This document shows, piece by piece, positions 34,320-43,747 of a stretch of DNA of 64,000 bases. Numbering within the stretch: the first letter of the stretch is position 1; each line of letters begins with the position of its first letter. This stretch comes from Parvimonas parva (lineage in GTDB: Bacteria; Bacillota; Clostridia; Tissierellales; Peptoniphilaceae). Both the position numbers and the translations under genes were made by a program. Under the pieces are notes generated by a model that saw only the letters and a program-made list of their open reading frames with translations, had not been told where the DNA came from and did not search any database. The DNA is taken from the NCBI RefSeq assembly GCF_016552165.1, contig NZ_JACVDA010000005.1:1-64000 (forward strand), written 5' to 3'.

Positions 34320-37151
34320 CTAACCATAATAATTTAAATCCATTAATACACCATCTTTAAAAACCATACATCCATTTGAACCCCATCTAGATACAGTACC
34401 ATCTGAATTCATATCAAGTATCTGTACAAAGTTAATTGTGGCATTCACTCCAAATCCTGTTTCCCACTGTGGATCTACAATCTTAAATCCATGTGCATAA
34501 AGGTTACAGCCAAGATGAACTCCATACTGGCTATAAATACTGTTAGATCTGGAAAAGCAAAGCATTGTAGTGTAACTTCCAGCATTAGCAGATTCTTCTT
34601 GAGAAAATGCCATATATTTTCCTTCGCTATCAAGGTCAAAAACTAAGCCTTTATGGGAGCTGTTACCACTCCAGACATTTGTACCAATCTTTCCGATGTA
34701 CTTTCCATCACGATAAAAGTGATTGCCGTTTTCATCAAAGACTGCTCTTTTATTACTGCTATCAATTGAACCGTTATATAGTCCAATCTCTCCTGCAGTA
34801 ATCTGTACATATCTACTAGCACCATTAAAACCAAGTAAAAAACTGTTATAGTTTTGTCTCATAAAAGTACCAAACTCACCTTTTTTTACCATTGATGAGA
34901 TAGAGCCTTCCACAACAGATATTTTTGATATTGCTGTTTCAGCCTTTTCCTTAGCTGCACTTATATCCTTATCTACAACTCTTATCCAGTCAAAAGATAG
35001 AGAAGAACTAATGCTCTCAGTTGATGAGTAATTCCATAGTTTTCTAGTTCCATCTTTGTATGGCGAGTGTTCTGACTCTGGATAAGACGAACCTGAAAGT
35101 AAAACCGTATCACCTGCATCTGTTGGCAAAGGAGATTCACTTCCTATAACTTCTTGATTAGAATCAGCTTTCTTTATAGAATCAATCTTAAAACCATAAT
35201 AATCATGACCGGAGCCGTCACACCTCCAGTAAAGCCAAAACTTATCTGATGGAATAAATACCGTTTGACCCGCTATACTTGTTCCACCACATCTTGGAAG
35301 TGCATATGTCTTACCATCAAGTTCATAGAAGATTTCAACCCAGTCATATCGTTCACTTTCTGTCCTAGAACTTGCATTAAATTTAAGCTCTAGTCCTTGT
35401 CTTTTCATAATATATCTGTAAGCATAGCCTGTTGTTGTATCATAGAAAAAATCACCAACATGGGTAAGCCTTAATCTATCACTATTCCAGCTATTGGTTG
35501 GTGCTCTTGAATAATTAGGAACATAGGTGCCGTAATAATTGCCATTTTTCTGCTCTAGCTTTTGATTCACTGTTTCAACACTTGCCTCAATCTTTTTATC
35601 CGTAGCAGAAAACTTTGTATTCACTTCATTGATGGTATAATAGTTTTTTAATTTCTTATCTGTATCAGATATAGCCTCCGTCTTTGAATCAAGGATCTGC
35701 CTTTCCACTTGCGAGGTATAGGAAACTGATAGCTTTTCAGCATCAATGGAGTGACTCATTATTCTTTCACCATAAATCATCCCATCAAGTGTCATGCCTA
35801 CAGCATATGGACCCTTATATCCATTATGACTTGCACCAATACCGTTCATATTTATCTGAAGAACTTTTGTGGCTGTGTCTTTGTCTATCGTGTCCATATA
35901 TAAGTCTCTGAGCCATCTACCAGAGGAATCATATTCTGTCAGCTTGTATCCACCAGTACCTGTATTCATTTGAGCCTTAAGGTTATCAATGGCACTTTGG
36001 ACTCTTTCATTATCTATTTTTCTTGTGACTATACCTTCTTCTTTTATCTGCCTTACTGCATCTTGAGAACTTTGGATATATCCTTTACTTTGATTACTTC
36101 TACTTCCGAGCACCACCTTAATTTCTCCAGGCTTTTGCAGTGGTATGGTCTGTTTCATAACGGGAAAGATTCTATCCATTCCAAATGGATAGGCTCTGCA
36201 TCTTACCCTATCCCCGCATTCAATGGTTTCTGTAGAGATTCCAAACTCAGATAAGTCAACAGCTGAAAGGTTTAGCTCTACCATTTCAAACTGATTATCC
36301 TTAAGCCACTCTGCTCCTTTTCTTAAAAGATTTGCAGGAATGGTAACATCATCCCAGCGTACCACCTTACAAACCCAACCAAATTCAGTGAGTGCCTCTT
36401 TAGAAACAAGATAGTTCTTACCATTATTTACTGAAGTAATATCTGTATATTGTTTTAGGACAGCATTAGCATCACCTTCTATTTCCTTACCAAGTGGAAT
36501 GATGGCTGTTGCCACATCTTCTGCAGATAAGTCCTCCGTATAATCAAGAAGATTAAGTCCAAACTCTATGCTCTGATCTGTGTCTTTTCCCATTTCTTCA
36601 AGTCTTAAATAATCAAGGATTAAGTGAGTGCCTTCTCTTCTTAGGTTCAAATAGCCACCAAGCTTTTCTACCATCTTTGTCATAATAGCTTCGAGTGTGG
36701 TTTCATAATTGGTGTAGCGATATAAAGAGTCATTTGGATCAGTAACAGTCACTCTTCCAAGCTTTATTCTTTTTCTTTCATCCACTTTTTCGTTATGAAT
36801 CTCTAAAAACTTTGATAGTAGCTGGTATGGAGTTTGGTTATGATATTCCATTTGTGGCTGGATGCTATCAGCTAGATATGATAAAAGACCTACGCACTGG
36901 ACTTTCTTATTTCCTCGTAAGTCTTTTGTTTGTTCTCTTACTTCTCCTATAAAGATTTCTCTTTCATCTCGGTATACACTGACAATGGATTTTCTGTTAT
37001 AGATTTTTTCATAGTATGGATTTTCAGGAGGACACATAAAGCTAAGTGTTCCAGCGGTATTTAGTTCCAAATTCAGTGTAGAACTAATCAGAACTGCCTT
37101 CTCATCACCTGGATAATAGATGGTATTTCCATCCATCACAATTTTGTACAC
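34320..37151 (-). CDS. Tail-tip protein (Tal/prophage endopeptidase-tail family)
   Basis: 943 residues. The N-terminal 380 or so residues match the Siphovirus Tal/'prophage tail' fold (VMDGNTIYYPGDEKAVLIS onward); a coiled-coil stretch follows near 455-520 (SHSIDAEKLSVSYTSQVERQ, in part), then a carbohydrate-binding-like region (about 540-690) and a collar-like C-terminus. It lies directly behind the distal tail gene, the usual place. An internal 729 bp is duplicated at 20910-21638. Confidence 0.85.
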   Translation of the reverse strand: MYKIVMDGNTIYYPGDEKAVLISSTLNLELNTAGTLSFMCPPENPYYEKIYNRKSIVSVYRDEREIFIGEVREQTKDLRGNKKVQCVGLLSYLADSIQPQMEYHNQTPYQLLSKFLEIHNEKVDERKRIKLGRVTVTDPNDSLYRYTNYETTLEAIMTKMVEKLGGYLNLRREGTHLILDYLRLEEMGKDTDQSIEFGLNLLDYTEDLSAEDVATAIIPLGKEIEGDANAVLKQYTDITSVNNGKNYLVSKEALTEFGWVCKVVRWDDVTIPANLLRKGAEWLKDNQFEMVELNLSAVDLSEFGISTETIECGDRVRCRAYPFGMDRIFPVMKQTIPLQKPGEIKVVLGSRSNQSKGYIQSSQDAVRQIKEEGIVTRKIDNERVQSAIDNLKAQMNTGTGGYKLTEYDSSGRWLRDLYMDTIDKDTATKVLQINMNGIGASHNGYKGPYAVGMTLDGMIYGERIMSHSIDAEKLSVSYTSQVERQILDSKTEAISDTDKKLKNYYTINEVNTKFSATDKKIEASVETVNQKLEQKNGNYYGTYVPNYSRAPTNSWNSDRLRLTHVGDFFYDTTTGYAYRYIMKRQGLELKFNASSRTESERYDWVEIFYELDGKTYALPRCGGTSIAGQTVFIPSDKFWLYWRCDGSGHDYYGFKIDSIKKADSNQEVIGSESPLPTDAGDTVLLSGSSYPESEHSPYKDGTRKLWNYSSTESISSSLSFDWIRVVDKDISAAKEKAETAISKISVVEGSISSMVKKGEFGTFMRQNYNSFLLGFNGASRYVQITAGEIGLYNGSIDSSNKRAVFDENGNHFYRDGKYIGKIGTNVWSGNSSHKGLVFDLDSEGKYMAFSQEESANAGSYTTMLCFSRSNSIYSQYGVHLGCNLYAHGFKIVDPQWETGFGVNATINFVQILDMNSDGTVSRWGSNGCMVFKDGVLMDLNYYG
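35873..36601. repeat. 729-bp near-identical duplication, copy 2 (partner 20910-21638)
   Basis: This copy is in its natural context, inside the intact tail-tip gene; the other is embedded in the transporter cassette. Confidence 0.85.
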
Positions 37152-37823
37152 TTATAGCCACCCCCTCTTATATGAAATATCTAATGTGCTACTACCTGTA
37201 AAGGTAAGCACTAAGCTCTTTCTTCCTCGAACTTCTGGAAACCTGCTCATGCCTTTAGATAAAGTAAACTTCTTTCCTTCAAAATTTAAGCTTAGAATAT
37301 TTTCTGTTTTGTTATGAAACTCAGGCACTATGGTCATATCTGAATCAAAGGTAAGCGTTATGGTCTTATTGCTTGTAATAGGAATGCCATCAAGCTTATG
37401 AATAAGCTCACCATTGTGCGAATCAGAAATATGATATTTATACGGATCTAACTTATAATCCAAAGTAATCAGAGAATAATTTTTATCTGACTTAAATTCA
37501 CTCACCCAAAGCCTACCTTGATAGACATAGTCTTTTTCTGTATCAAGCACTAGCTTTGTCTTTTTACCATGAACTGTGCTTAGAAGTTTTCTATAAACCT
37601 CCTGCCACTTTTCTATGTCTGAAACAATAAATTCAAATGACCCTGTTCTCATTTCATAGATTACTTCTCCTGTAAGGCTTTCCGTTATATCAATTTCACC
37701 ATGTCTTCCCGGTATATCAAGATACTCTAGCTTTGGTGATGGTAAGTTAATAACCGGCTTACTTGTTGGAACAAGTCCAAAGTCTTTATAGCTATGAAAC
37801 TCTCCTATTTTCATTCCGTACAT
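37152..37823 (-). CDS. Distal tail protein (Dit)
   Basis: 223 residues from ATG 37823, preceded by GGGGTGG. The segments FHSYKDFGLVPTSKPVINLPSPK (in part) and YLDIPGRHGEIDIT are the N-terminal signature of siphovirus Dit proteins, the hub that joins tail tube and tail tip. It lies between tape measure and tail-tip genes as expected. Confidence 0.88.
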   Translation of the reverse strand: MYGMKIGEFHSYKDFGLVPTSKPVINLPSPKLEYLDIPGRHGEIDITESLTGEVIYEMRTGSFEFIVSDIEKWQEVYRKLLSTVHGKKTKLVLDTEKDYVYQGRLWVSEFKSDKNYSLITLDYKLDPYKYHISDSHNGELIHKLDGIPITSNKTITLTFDSDMTIVPEFHNKTENILSLNFEGKKFTLSKGMSRFPEVRGRKSLVLTFTGSSTLDISYKRGWL

Positions 37824-37825
37824 AC

Positions 37826-40651
37826 TTACCACCCCCTTGCCTTTCTATTTTGTAATTTCCCTAGTGCCATATCCATCTGTGGTGCAATTCCTCCTACAAG
37901 TTCTCCAGAGTCAAGTACAATACTTGTTTCAGAAAACTTAGGAAAATAGGCATCCATGATGGCTACTATTCTATTCATGACACTAAGTAAATCTCCGTTT
38001 GCTCCAGCTGTCATATTCTGAAGAGTATCAAGTCCCATAATAACTTCCGGTCCAGCCTCTCCACCTCCAAGGAGATGTCCACCTTTACTACCAAAAATAG
38101 TTGCTCCATTTAAGAGCATTGGCTTATTCATCGCCTTTTTATACCAATCAATAGATAGATGTGGTACGGATGGTGGTGCTAAAGAGAAATGTCCACTGAT
38201 GCTAAAATGAGGCAGTTTGATATGTGGTAATTTTAAGCTGATACCAGCAAAGAAACCTTTAATCGCATCAACCACATTTTTAACCTTATTCTTTGCCTCC
38301 TCAATCGGTGTAACAATGGCACTCTTTATACCATTCCAAATAGAAACTGCTGTATTTTTAATTCCATTAAATACAGAAGTAACTGTGCTTGATACCGCAT
38401 TAAATACCGATGATATTTTTGACTTTATCCCGTCCACCACAGATCCAATTATACTTTTGATTCCGTTCCATACACTTGTTACAACCGTTTTTACTGCATT
38501 AAAGATTGTAGTAATCACAGTTTTGATAGCATTAAGTACTGTGGAAATCGTAGTACTAATTGCATTCCATACTGTTGTAATGAAGGTTTTTATGGCATTC
38601 ATAACGGTAGAAATAAAGGCACTAATTACATTTAAGACCGTCATTACAACAGTCTTTATTGACTCCCACACAGCCATAACAGTTTCTTTACAGTTTTCCC
38701 AAATAAACCTAAATGGTAAGGTGATAAGTTCAAAGTAGCCTTTAATAAGCTCTACAATAAACATCAGTGCTACAGTAAGTACATTTTTGATAGTTTCCCA
38801 AACTGTAGTGAAGATACTAACTAGACCTTCCCATATTCCTTTAAAAAAGTTTGATATATTCTGCCAAATACTCATGATTGCAGTAGATACTGTTTCCCAT
38901 AAGCTTTTGAACCACTCTGTAATAGCACCCCAGTTTTTTATAATGGCAATGATGGCCACTACTGCTACTATGATTGCTGCAATAATTCCTATAATTGGAA
39001 GAAGTGAAACATTAAGTGCTCCAAAGCCAACCGCCGCTCCACCAGCGGCAGTCCCTGCAGCTGCTGTTCCTGTTGCACTTGCACCTCCTGCAACTCCCGC
39101 AGCTGTAGTTGCTACTGTCGTTCCCGTAATAAGGCCAATTAAACTTCCTAGTGCAGATGTAATTGTTCCCACTGCTGTGATGACTTTTCCTATGACAACT
39201 AAAACAGGTCCTACAGTTGCTGCAATAAGGGCAATTTTCACAATGGCATCTTGCATACCAGGAGATAGACTATTCCACCTTTCATTTAAGGATTTCATCA
39301 TCTCTGAGAACTTGGTAAGCATCGGTGCAAGAACTGACATCAGTGAATTACCAACATAAGCTCCTACTATCTTTAAGCTATTAAGAGAGGTTTGAAACTT
39401 ATCGATTGGATCTAAGGTTTCATTAAAGGTTGAATCGACATTTCCAATATTGTCCTTTAATGATGTCCCTAATTCTTCAAATGATAAGGAGCCATTTTTA
39501 CAAGCTTGATAAATTGCACCACCTGCTCTTTTACCAAAGAGTTCATAGGCAGCCTGCAATCCTTCTGTTTCACTACTAGCATTCACCATGCTGTCTTGGA
39601 TTTCTTTTAGTGCCTCTTTCATAGGCTTTCCATTTGCTGTAGCATTAGCAAGTGCCTTTGTAAGTCCTGTCATAACCTGTGAAGTATCTGCACCAGACAT
39701 TTCAACATTTCCGAGGAAGTTTGCTGCATCACTTGCAGAAAATCCTAGTTGCTGAAGTGCTGCAGAGTTTGTCACCATACTCTTTGCAAGAGTATCCATA
39801 CTGATACCGGTTCTTTGTCCGACAGCATTCATGGTATCAAGTAAGGCTCCTGCATCTTCTGCCTTTAGTCCAAATGCAGATATGACTTTCTGCGTATTAT
39901 CAATAGCAGTGGAAACATCTGTATTATTAAGCTGAGCAAATTTTATAAATTTACCAGAAAGTTCTTCTAGCTTTTTACCAGTAAGACCAAATCTAGTATT
40001 CACCTCACCAATTGCAGCACCTGCTGTTTCAAAGTCTGTAGGAATTGAAGTCGCAAGGTTCTTCATGCTTGTTTGCATTTCTTCAAGTGCTTTACCAGAT
40101 GCACCTGTTTTCTGAACAATGATATCCATTCCTTTATCCACTTCATTAAAGGCAGATAAAGATGCAGCACCTATTGCTACGATAGGTGCTGTTACATGAG
40201 TTGATAGACCTTTACCAACTTCAGTGGTCTTATCTCCAACTTCTTTAATTTTATCTCCTGCCTCTTTCATGGAAACAGATAGTGCTGATGGCACTTTTTT
40301 AGCCTCTTCCTCAAGAGCCTTTAGGTTGTTTTCTGTTTCAATAATTTCTCTTTGCAGGGCATCATACTTATCTTGTCCAAGTTCCCCATTTTCAAGCTGC
40401 ATTTTTGCCTGCTTATCTGCCTCTTTTAAGGCATTTAGCTTGTCACTTGTTTCAGAGATTTCTTTTTGTAGTAACTGTTGTTTTTGAGCAAGCAGTTTTG
40501 CATTGGAGGGATCAAGTTTAAGAAGTCTATTTACATCACGAAGCTGTGACTGCGTATTTTTAATGGTTGAGTTTACACCCTTTAAGGCTTTGTCAAGACC
40601 GGTAGTATCTCCACCAATCTCAACGGTAATTCCCTTTATTCTATTAGCCAC
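37826..40651 (-). CDS. Tail tape-measure protein
   Basis: 941 residues. N-terminal coiled coil (about 1-120), the TMP core domain (about 150-430, with FGKRAGGAIYQACKNG), a Gly/Ala-rich hydrophobic stretch and membrane-like helix (about 500-590), then a series of short repeats with W-N-x-I or F-N-x-V every 11 residues or multiples (about 620-790) and a C-terminal globular part. This fits a ruler that sets tail length and helps DNA enter the cell. Confidence 0.92.
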   Translation of the reverse strand: MANRIKGITVEIGGDTTGLDKALKGVNSTIKNTQSQLRDVNRLLKLDPSNAKLLAQKQQLLQKEISETSDKLNALKEADKQAKMQLENGELGQDKYDALQREIIETENNLKALEEEAKKVPSALSVSMKEAGDKIKEVGDKTTEVGKGLSTHVTAPIVAIGAASLSAFNEVDKGMDIIVQKTGASGKALEEMQTSMKNLATSIPTDFETAGAAIGEVNTRFGLTGKKLEELSGKFIKFAQLNNTDVSTAIDNTQKVISAFGLKAEDAGALLDTMNAVGQRTGISMDTLAKSMVTNSAALQQLGFSASDAANFLGNVEMSGADTSQVMTGLTKALANATANGKPMKEALKEIQDSMVNASSETEGLQAAYELFGKRAGGAIYQACKNGSLSFEELGTSLKDNIGNVDSTFNETLDPIDKFQTSLNSLKIVGAYVGNSLMSVLAPMLTKFSEMMKSLNERWNSLSPGMQDAIVKIALIAATVGPVLVVIGKVITAVGTITSALGSLIGLITGTTVATTAAGVAGGASATGTAAAGTAAGGAAVGFGALNVSLLPIIGIIAAIIVAVVAIIAIIKNWGAITEWFKSLWETVSTAIMSIWQNISNFFKGIWEGLVSIFTTVWETIKNVLTVALMFIVELIKGYFELITLPFRFIWENCKETVMAVWESIKTVVMTVLNVISAFISTVMNAIKTFITTVWNAISTTISTVLNAIKTVITTIFNAVKTVVTSVWNGIKSIIGSVVDGIKSKISSVFNAVSSTVTSVFNGIKNTAVSIWNGIKSAIVTPIEEAKNKVKNVVDAIKGFFAGISLKLPHIKLPHFSISGHFSLAPPSVPHLSIDWYKKAMNKPMLLNGATIFGSKGGHLLGGGEAGPEVIMGLDTLQNMTAGANGDLLSVMNRIVAIMDAYFPKFSETSIVLDSGELVGGIAPQMDMALGKLQNRKARGW

Positions 40652-40680
40652 TTGACCACCTCCTTCCTAAAAATGGACAT

Positions 40681-40710
40681 AAAAAAGACACCTACCATTA
40701 AGTAAGTGTC
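40681..40710 (-). terminator. Terminator of the AbrB-like cassette
   Basis: Minus strand GACACTTACT-TAAT-GGTAGGTGTC folds into a 10-bp stem (two G-T pairs) followed by TTTTTT. It stands between the AbrB-like gene and the tape-measure gene, inside the late operon. Confidence 0.65.
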
Positions 40711-40767
40711 GTAAAAACAGTTTAATATTCAGTTAGACAAATCTCTAATTTAAATTTCTTTTTTTGC

Positions 40768-41235
40768 TCAAAATATTGGAATCTCGCCTTTATAATTTAG
40801 AGATTTTTCCAACAAAGGACCTTTTGCTCCCATAGTAAATGCAATATCACTACTTCGAATAGAAAGTAATTCCATACCTATTTGTAAGTCCAAAAATTTC
40901 ATCATTTCTTCCGTTAATTTTATTTTGCCATCAGGTGATATGTTTACCCAGCAGTACCATCTACCTTTATACTTCACAAACTCACCTGAATTAGTTGTAT
41001 ATTCTAAAAGTGATGGTGTTTCTTGCAATATATGTCCTAATTTTGAGGGATAAAGTAATTTTTTTGTAGTAACACAGAATCCACCAGTTCTTTTACTTCC
41101 AGTAAACAAATAAATCTTATCATCATTGGTGATTTTATATTCTTCTATTGCCTGCGTCGGAAATTGAATAGTACCATCTAAACGAATAGTTGACTTTCCA
41201 AAAATAAACTTACCTCCTTTATTCATTTGCGGCAT
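40768..41235 (-). CDS. AbrB/SpoVT-like two-domain protein, inserted in the tail operon
   Basis: 155 residues. Two similar beta-rich halves are visible: KSTIRLDGTIQFPTQAIEEYKI (in part, about residues 14-50) and NISPDGKIKLTEEMMKFLDLQ (in part, about residues 98-135). Both read like AbrB swapped-hairpin motifs ('G.I.LP...R..L.I..GD.L'). It is not a known tail gene and has its own promoter (41280-41288) and terminator (40681-40710). A transcription regulator expressed in the lysogen is the best guess. Confidence 0.5.
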   Translation of the reverse strand: MPQMNKGGKFIFGKSTIRLDGTIQFPTQAIEEYKITNDDKIYLFTGSKRTGGFCVTTKKLLYPSKLGHILQETPSLLEYTTNSGEFVKYKGRWYCWVNISPDGKIKLTEEMMKFLDLQIGMELLSIRSSDIAFTMGAKGPLLEKSLNYKGEIPIF

Positions 41236-41279
41236 TATATTGACTCACCTCCCCCAAATTCACATTTATCTCATTGATT

Positions 41280-41288
41280 ATTATAGCA
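41280..41288 (-). promoter_or_regulatory. Extended -10 promoter of the AbrB-like gene
   Basis: Minus strand TGCTATAAT is a perfect extended -10. The ribosome site GGGGGAGGTGAG follows and the gene starts 45 bp downstream. The -35 region is weak, as is allowed for extended -10 promoters. Confidence 0.6.
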
Positions 41289-41302
41289 TATTTTACGATA
41301 AA

Positions 41303-41829
41303 TTAGAACTTATCAAACTCAGCTTGACCTGCTACTTTGCTGTATTTCACGCTGTCATTTGATTTTTCAGTCCAAATGTCTAGTACCATTCCAATTGTAA
41401 GTAAATCAAGTTCAGAAATGCTTATCCCTATTTCTACGCATCTTAGTAGAAATAGGGCTGTTGTCATCTCCCTGCTACTTTTTGGAAGTTTTTTTTAGAC
41501 TGAACTTCCGTTTCAAGGTTTGCTCCCCAAAGTTCAAGAATCTCCGGAAGAATCTCATAAATAGAAAACATCTCAAACTGGTCAAGCCAATCATCAATAT
41601 TTCCGGGGATACTTCTATCTGCATGATAGGCCATAATATATGCTACATTTTCAAATATCTCAAGGTCATCAATTTCAAAAGAACCATCACTTGCCTTGAA
41701 AGTTTTTTCAAGCTTTGACAGGTCTTTGAAGATATCTCTCTTAAATTTAATTCTATATAGCCTTGGAATGGTAGCAGATGAACGAAACTTGATATCCATC
41801 TCTCCCACTCTTACTGTTTTTTCTAGCAT
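41303..41829 (-). CDS. Tail assembly chaperone, -1 frameshift fusion (gpGT-like)
   Basis: Reading the chaperone frame up to the AAC of the slippery site (114 codons) and then shifting by -1 gives 61 further codons without a stop until 41303, so a fusion of about 175 residues. The extension (EMTTALFLLRCVEIGISISELD, in part) has the size and helical character of gpT-type extensions, and no separate start with a good site serves it. Known tail-chaperone genes of siphoviruses work in this way. Confidence 0.75.
41464..41829 (-). CDS. Tail assembly chaperone, short form (gpG-like)
   Basis: 121 residues, mostly helical, placed between the tail-tube and tape-measure genes as in other siphoviruses. 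It contains the slippery heptamer seven codons before its stop. The short form coats the tape measure during assembly and the long form recruits the tail tube, by analogy with lambda. Confidence 0.82.
   Translation of the reverse strand: MLEKTVRVGEMDIKFRSSATIPRLYRIKFKRDIFKDLSKLEKTFKASDGSFEIDDLEIFENVAYIMAYHADRSIPGNIDDWLDQFEMFSIYEILPEILELWGANLETEVQSKKNFQKVAGR
41488..41494 (-). other. Slippery heptamer A-AAA-AAC for -1 frameshift
   Basis: Within eight A followed by C on the minus strand the zero-frame codons are AAA AAA AAC, the classic X-XXY-YYZ arrangement. The -1 frame behind it stays open for 61 codons. Confidence 0.75.
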
Positions 41830-41840
41830 CCTTACACCTC

Positions 41841-42422
41841 CTACTTAGGTTTTACTTCGGTTTTATCCTGTGGAACATACACATTCTTATACCAATTAGC
41901 ATAAGTATCTGCTGATGTAGTATCTCCAGTTCTTGATTTTACAAGACCGTCCTCTCTTGGATCCGCTGTAAGTGATAGTGTTTCTGTTCCAGGTTCAATC
42001 GTATCTTCTTTAGTTTCTGATTCAATAGATGGTCTTGATGCTGAGCAGTTATATAGAACGTGTCTAATTGCATTTATATCACCATCAAATTCGAATAACA
42101 GTGCAAACTTTTCTGTTTCAGATACATTTGCCTTTTCTACAAGTACACCATTTCTATCAAGTTCTTCTTTTAGAATTTCTGTTCTAAACCACTCTGGGAT
42201 AAGTGCAATCTCTAAATCCCCGCTATATCCGTTATTAGCAGTCGATCTAAAATACACAATACCATCTGCATAAAAAGGGCTAGACTCCCCTTCAGCATCA
42301 AGACTGATACTGACAGCTCCAGGAATTGCCTTTGGATTTTCGTAAGTAAATGCACCACTTGTATCTTTTTTCAGCTTTGCAGCATGAACATTTTTAAGGT
42401 TATACTTTACCTTATTTCCCAT
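41841..42422 (-). CDS. Major tail tube protein
   Basis: 193 residues. Beta-rich; the start VKYNLKNVHAAKLKKDTSGAF and the PGAVSISLDAEGESSPFYADG segment are characteristic of the phi13-type tail tube family. It overlaps the preceding tail-completion gene by 11 bp. It forms the tube through which DNA passes. Confidence 0.88.
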   Translation of the reverse strand: MGNKVKYNLKNVHAAKLKKDTSGAFTYENPKAIPGAVSISLDAEGESSPFYADGIVYFRSTANNGYSGDLEIALIPEWFRTEILKEELDRNGVLVEKANVSETEKFALLFEFDGDINAIRHVLYNCSASRPSIESETKEDTIEPGTETLSLTADPREDGLVKSRTGDTTSADTYANWYKNVYVPQDKTEVKPK

Positions 42423-42744
42423 TTGTCTTTACCTCCATTTCAAAAATATATAGGACTTCATAGAGTTTTTCAGACTCTATAAAGACTTCTGATTTGTTAT
42501 AGAAAATGCCGTACTCATCTAGTACGACTTCTACCTTCTTTTCTATATCTAGATTTTTGTAATCTGTATAAACTTCAATATGAACTTCATTTGCTTTAAA
42601 ATACACCCTTCCATCCGCTGAAAAGTTATCGCTTACTGGCAAGATGTAAATAAGAAAAGGTGGGTTAGGTGATTCACCTTCTGCAAAATGATGATAAGCA
42701 CTCGGAAATCCAATTTTTTCTATAATTTCTAGTAGCTTATCCAT
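42412..42744 (-). CDS. Tail terminator / minor capsid-type protein
   Basis: 110 residues, alpha-beta pattern (FLIYILPVSDNFSADGRVYFK, in part). The position between the HK97 gp10-type gene and the tail tube gene is that of the tail terminator or neck protein. It overlaps both neighbours by 8-11 bp. Confidence 0.7.
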   Translation of the reverse strand: MDKLLEIIEKIGFPSAYHHFAEGESPNPPFLIYILPVSDNFSADGRVYFKANEVHIEVYTDYKNLDIEKKVEVVLDEYGIFYNKSEVFIESEKLYEVLYIFEMEVKTNGK

Positions 42745-43117
42745 TTGAAATCGCCTCCTTTATCTCTTCTTCAAATACCTTTATAGCTTTTTCCTCAGCG
42801 TTTGCAATGTGAGGTCTAGCGGATACCCTACCTCCACCACGCTTTGCATGACCAAACTCAAGAAGATGAGTAAGCTGATATCTATTTTTAGAATGAACGA
42901 CAAGTTCCAGACTGTTTGATGTTTCTCTCACAGTTTTTACCGTCCAGCTTTTAGAATACTTACCTGTATCACTTGGAGAGTTGCTACTTATTTCATCACG
43001 CACGGTCTTTCCTGCATTTTGAACTGCCTTTTTTACTTTTTCAGTTGTAACATCAGCATATTTTTCAAGTTCCTTCATCACTTCAGATGAGAGACCATCT
43101 ATTTTTACATTACTCAT
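42737..43117 (-). CDS. HK97 gp10-family tail-completion protein
   Basis: 126 residues: helical start with VKKAVQNAGKTVRDEI, then SPSDTGKYSKSWTVK and YQLTHLLEFGHAKRGGGRVSARPHI, the conserved core of the HK97 gp10 family. It joins head and tail during assembly. Confidence 0.88.
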   Translation of the reverse strand: MSNVKIDGLSSEVMKELEKYADVTTEKVKKAVQNAGKTVRDEISSNSPSDTGKYSKSWTVKTVRETSNSLELVVHSKNRYQLTHLLEFGHAKRGGGRVSARPHIANAEEKAIKVFEEEIKEAISNG

Positions 43118-43446
43118 CTTTCCACTCTCCTGCAGTGCAGTTTCATACTTTTCTTCTTGTAATTCATATGGTCAATCCCCTTTATTTCATAAATAGAATT
43201 ATGAAAGATTACTCTAAAACCTATTGATGAAATATCAGCTACCTCTCTACTGTAGCGAATGGTAAAATCAATCTTGCTTTCATCCCATATAGCACCGCTA
43301 CTTGTTTCCTCCTGCGGACTTTCACTGCTGATAGTTGCATAGCAAGAATAGTATTTACTCCACACATTTTTATGGTTTCCTATTTTGTCCACTTCAATTT
43401 TGCTTTTTTCTATAGTAATGCGTTCATTTAATAGTGAAACTTTCAT
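43114..43446 (-). CDS. Head-tail adaptor (SPP1 gp16/phage_H_T_join family)
   Basis: 110 residues, beta-barrel pattern with RITIEKSKIEVDKIGN and IRYSREVADISS, usual for head-tail joining proteins. It overlaps the gp10-type gene by 4 bp and the connector gene by 1 bp. Confidence 0.85.
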   Translation of the reverse strand: MKVSLLNERITIEKSKIEVDKIGNHKNVWSKYYSCYATISSESPQEETSSGAIWDESKIDFTIRYSREVADISSIGFRVIFHNSIYEIKGIDHMNYKKKSMKLHCRRVER

Positions 43447-43724
43447 TAAAATCCCGCCTTTCTTGCTCCAAATAGCATAGATCTAAGTGTAATTGTTAAC
43501 TCATGGTGGTCGGCCTCTTCTCTATGTTCATAAAGATAGGCAGCCCCATATAGAACTGCCACCTTATATTCTTCAAAATTTTCACCAATGATTTCTTCTT
43601 CATCTTTTCTTACTATAGCAAGACACATCTTTTCAGAAGACTTTATAAGGGTGCTAATCAGATTATCATCTTCACTTGTATCCACCCTCAGATAGTTTTT
43701 CATTTCATCAAGACTTACAACCAT
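43446..43724 (-). CDS. Head-tail connector (HK97 gp6-like)
   Basis: 92 residues from ATG 43724 (site GGGGGGT, 7 nt). The start VSLDEMKNYLRVDTSEDDNLI is the signature of gp6/DNA-packaging connector proteins. It lies just behind the capsid gene. Confidence 0.88.
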   Translation of the reverse strand: MVVSLDEMKNYLRVDTSEDDNLISTLIKSSEKMCLAIVRKDEEEIIGENFEEYKVAVLYGAAYLYEHREEADHHELTITLRSMLFGARKAGF

Positions 43725-43747
43725 AATTAGCACCCCCCTTTCATTCT

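Noticed and set aside
38217-39359. Long plus-strand ORFs opposite the tape-measure gene
   Set aside because: They are shadows of the repetitive tape-measure coding sequence; the minus frame has clear domain structure.
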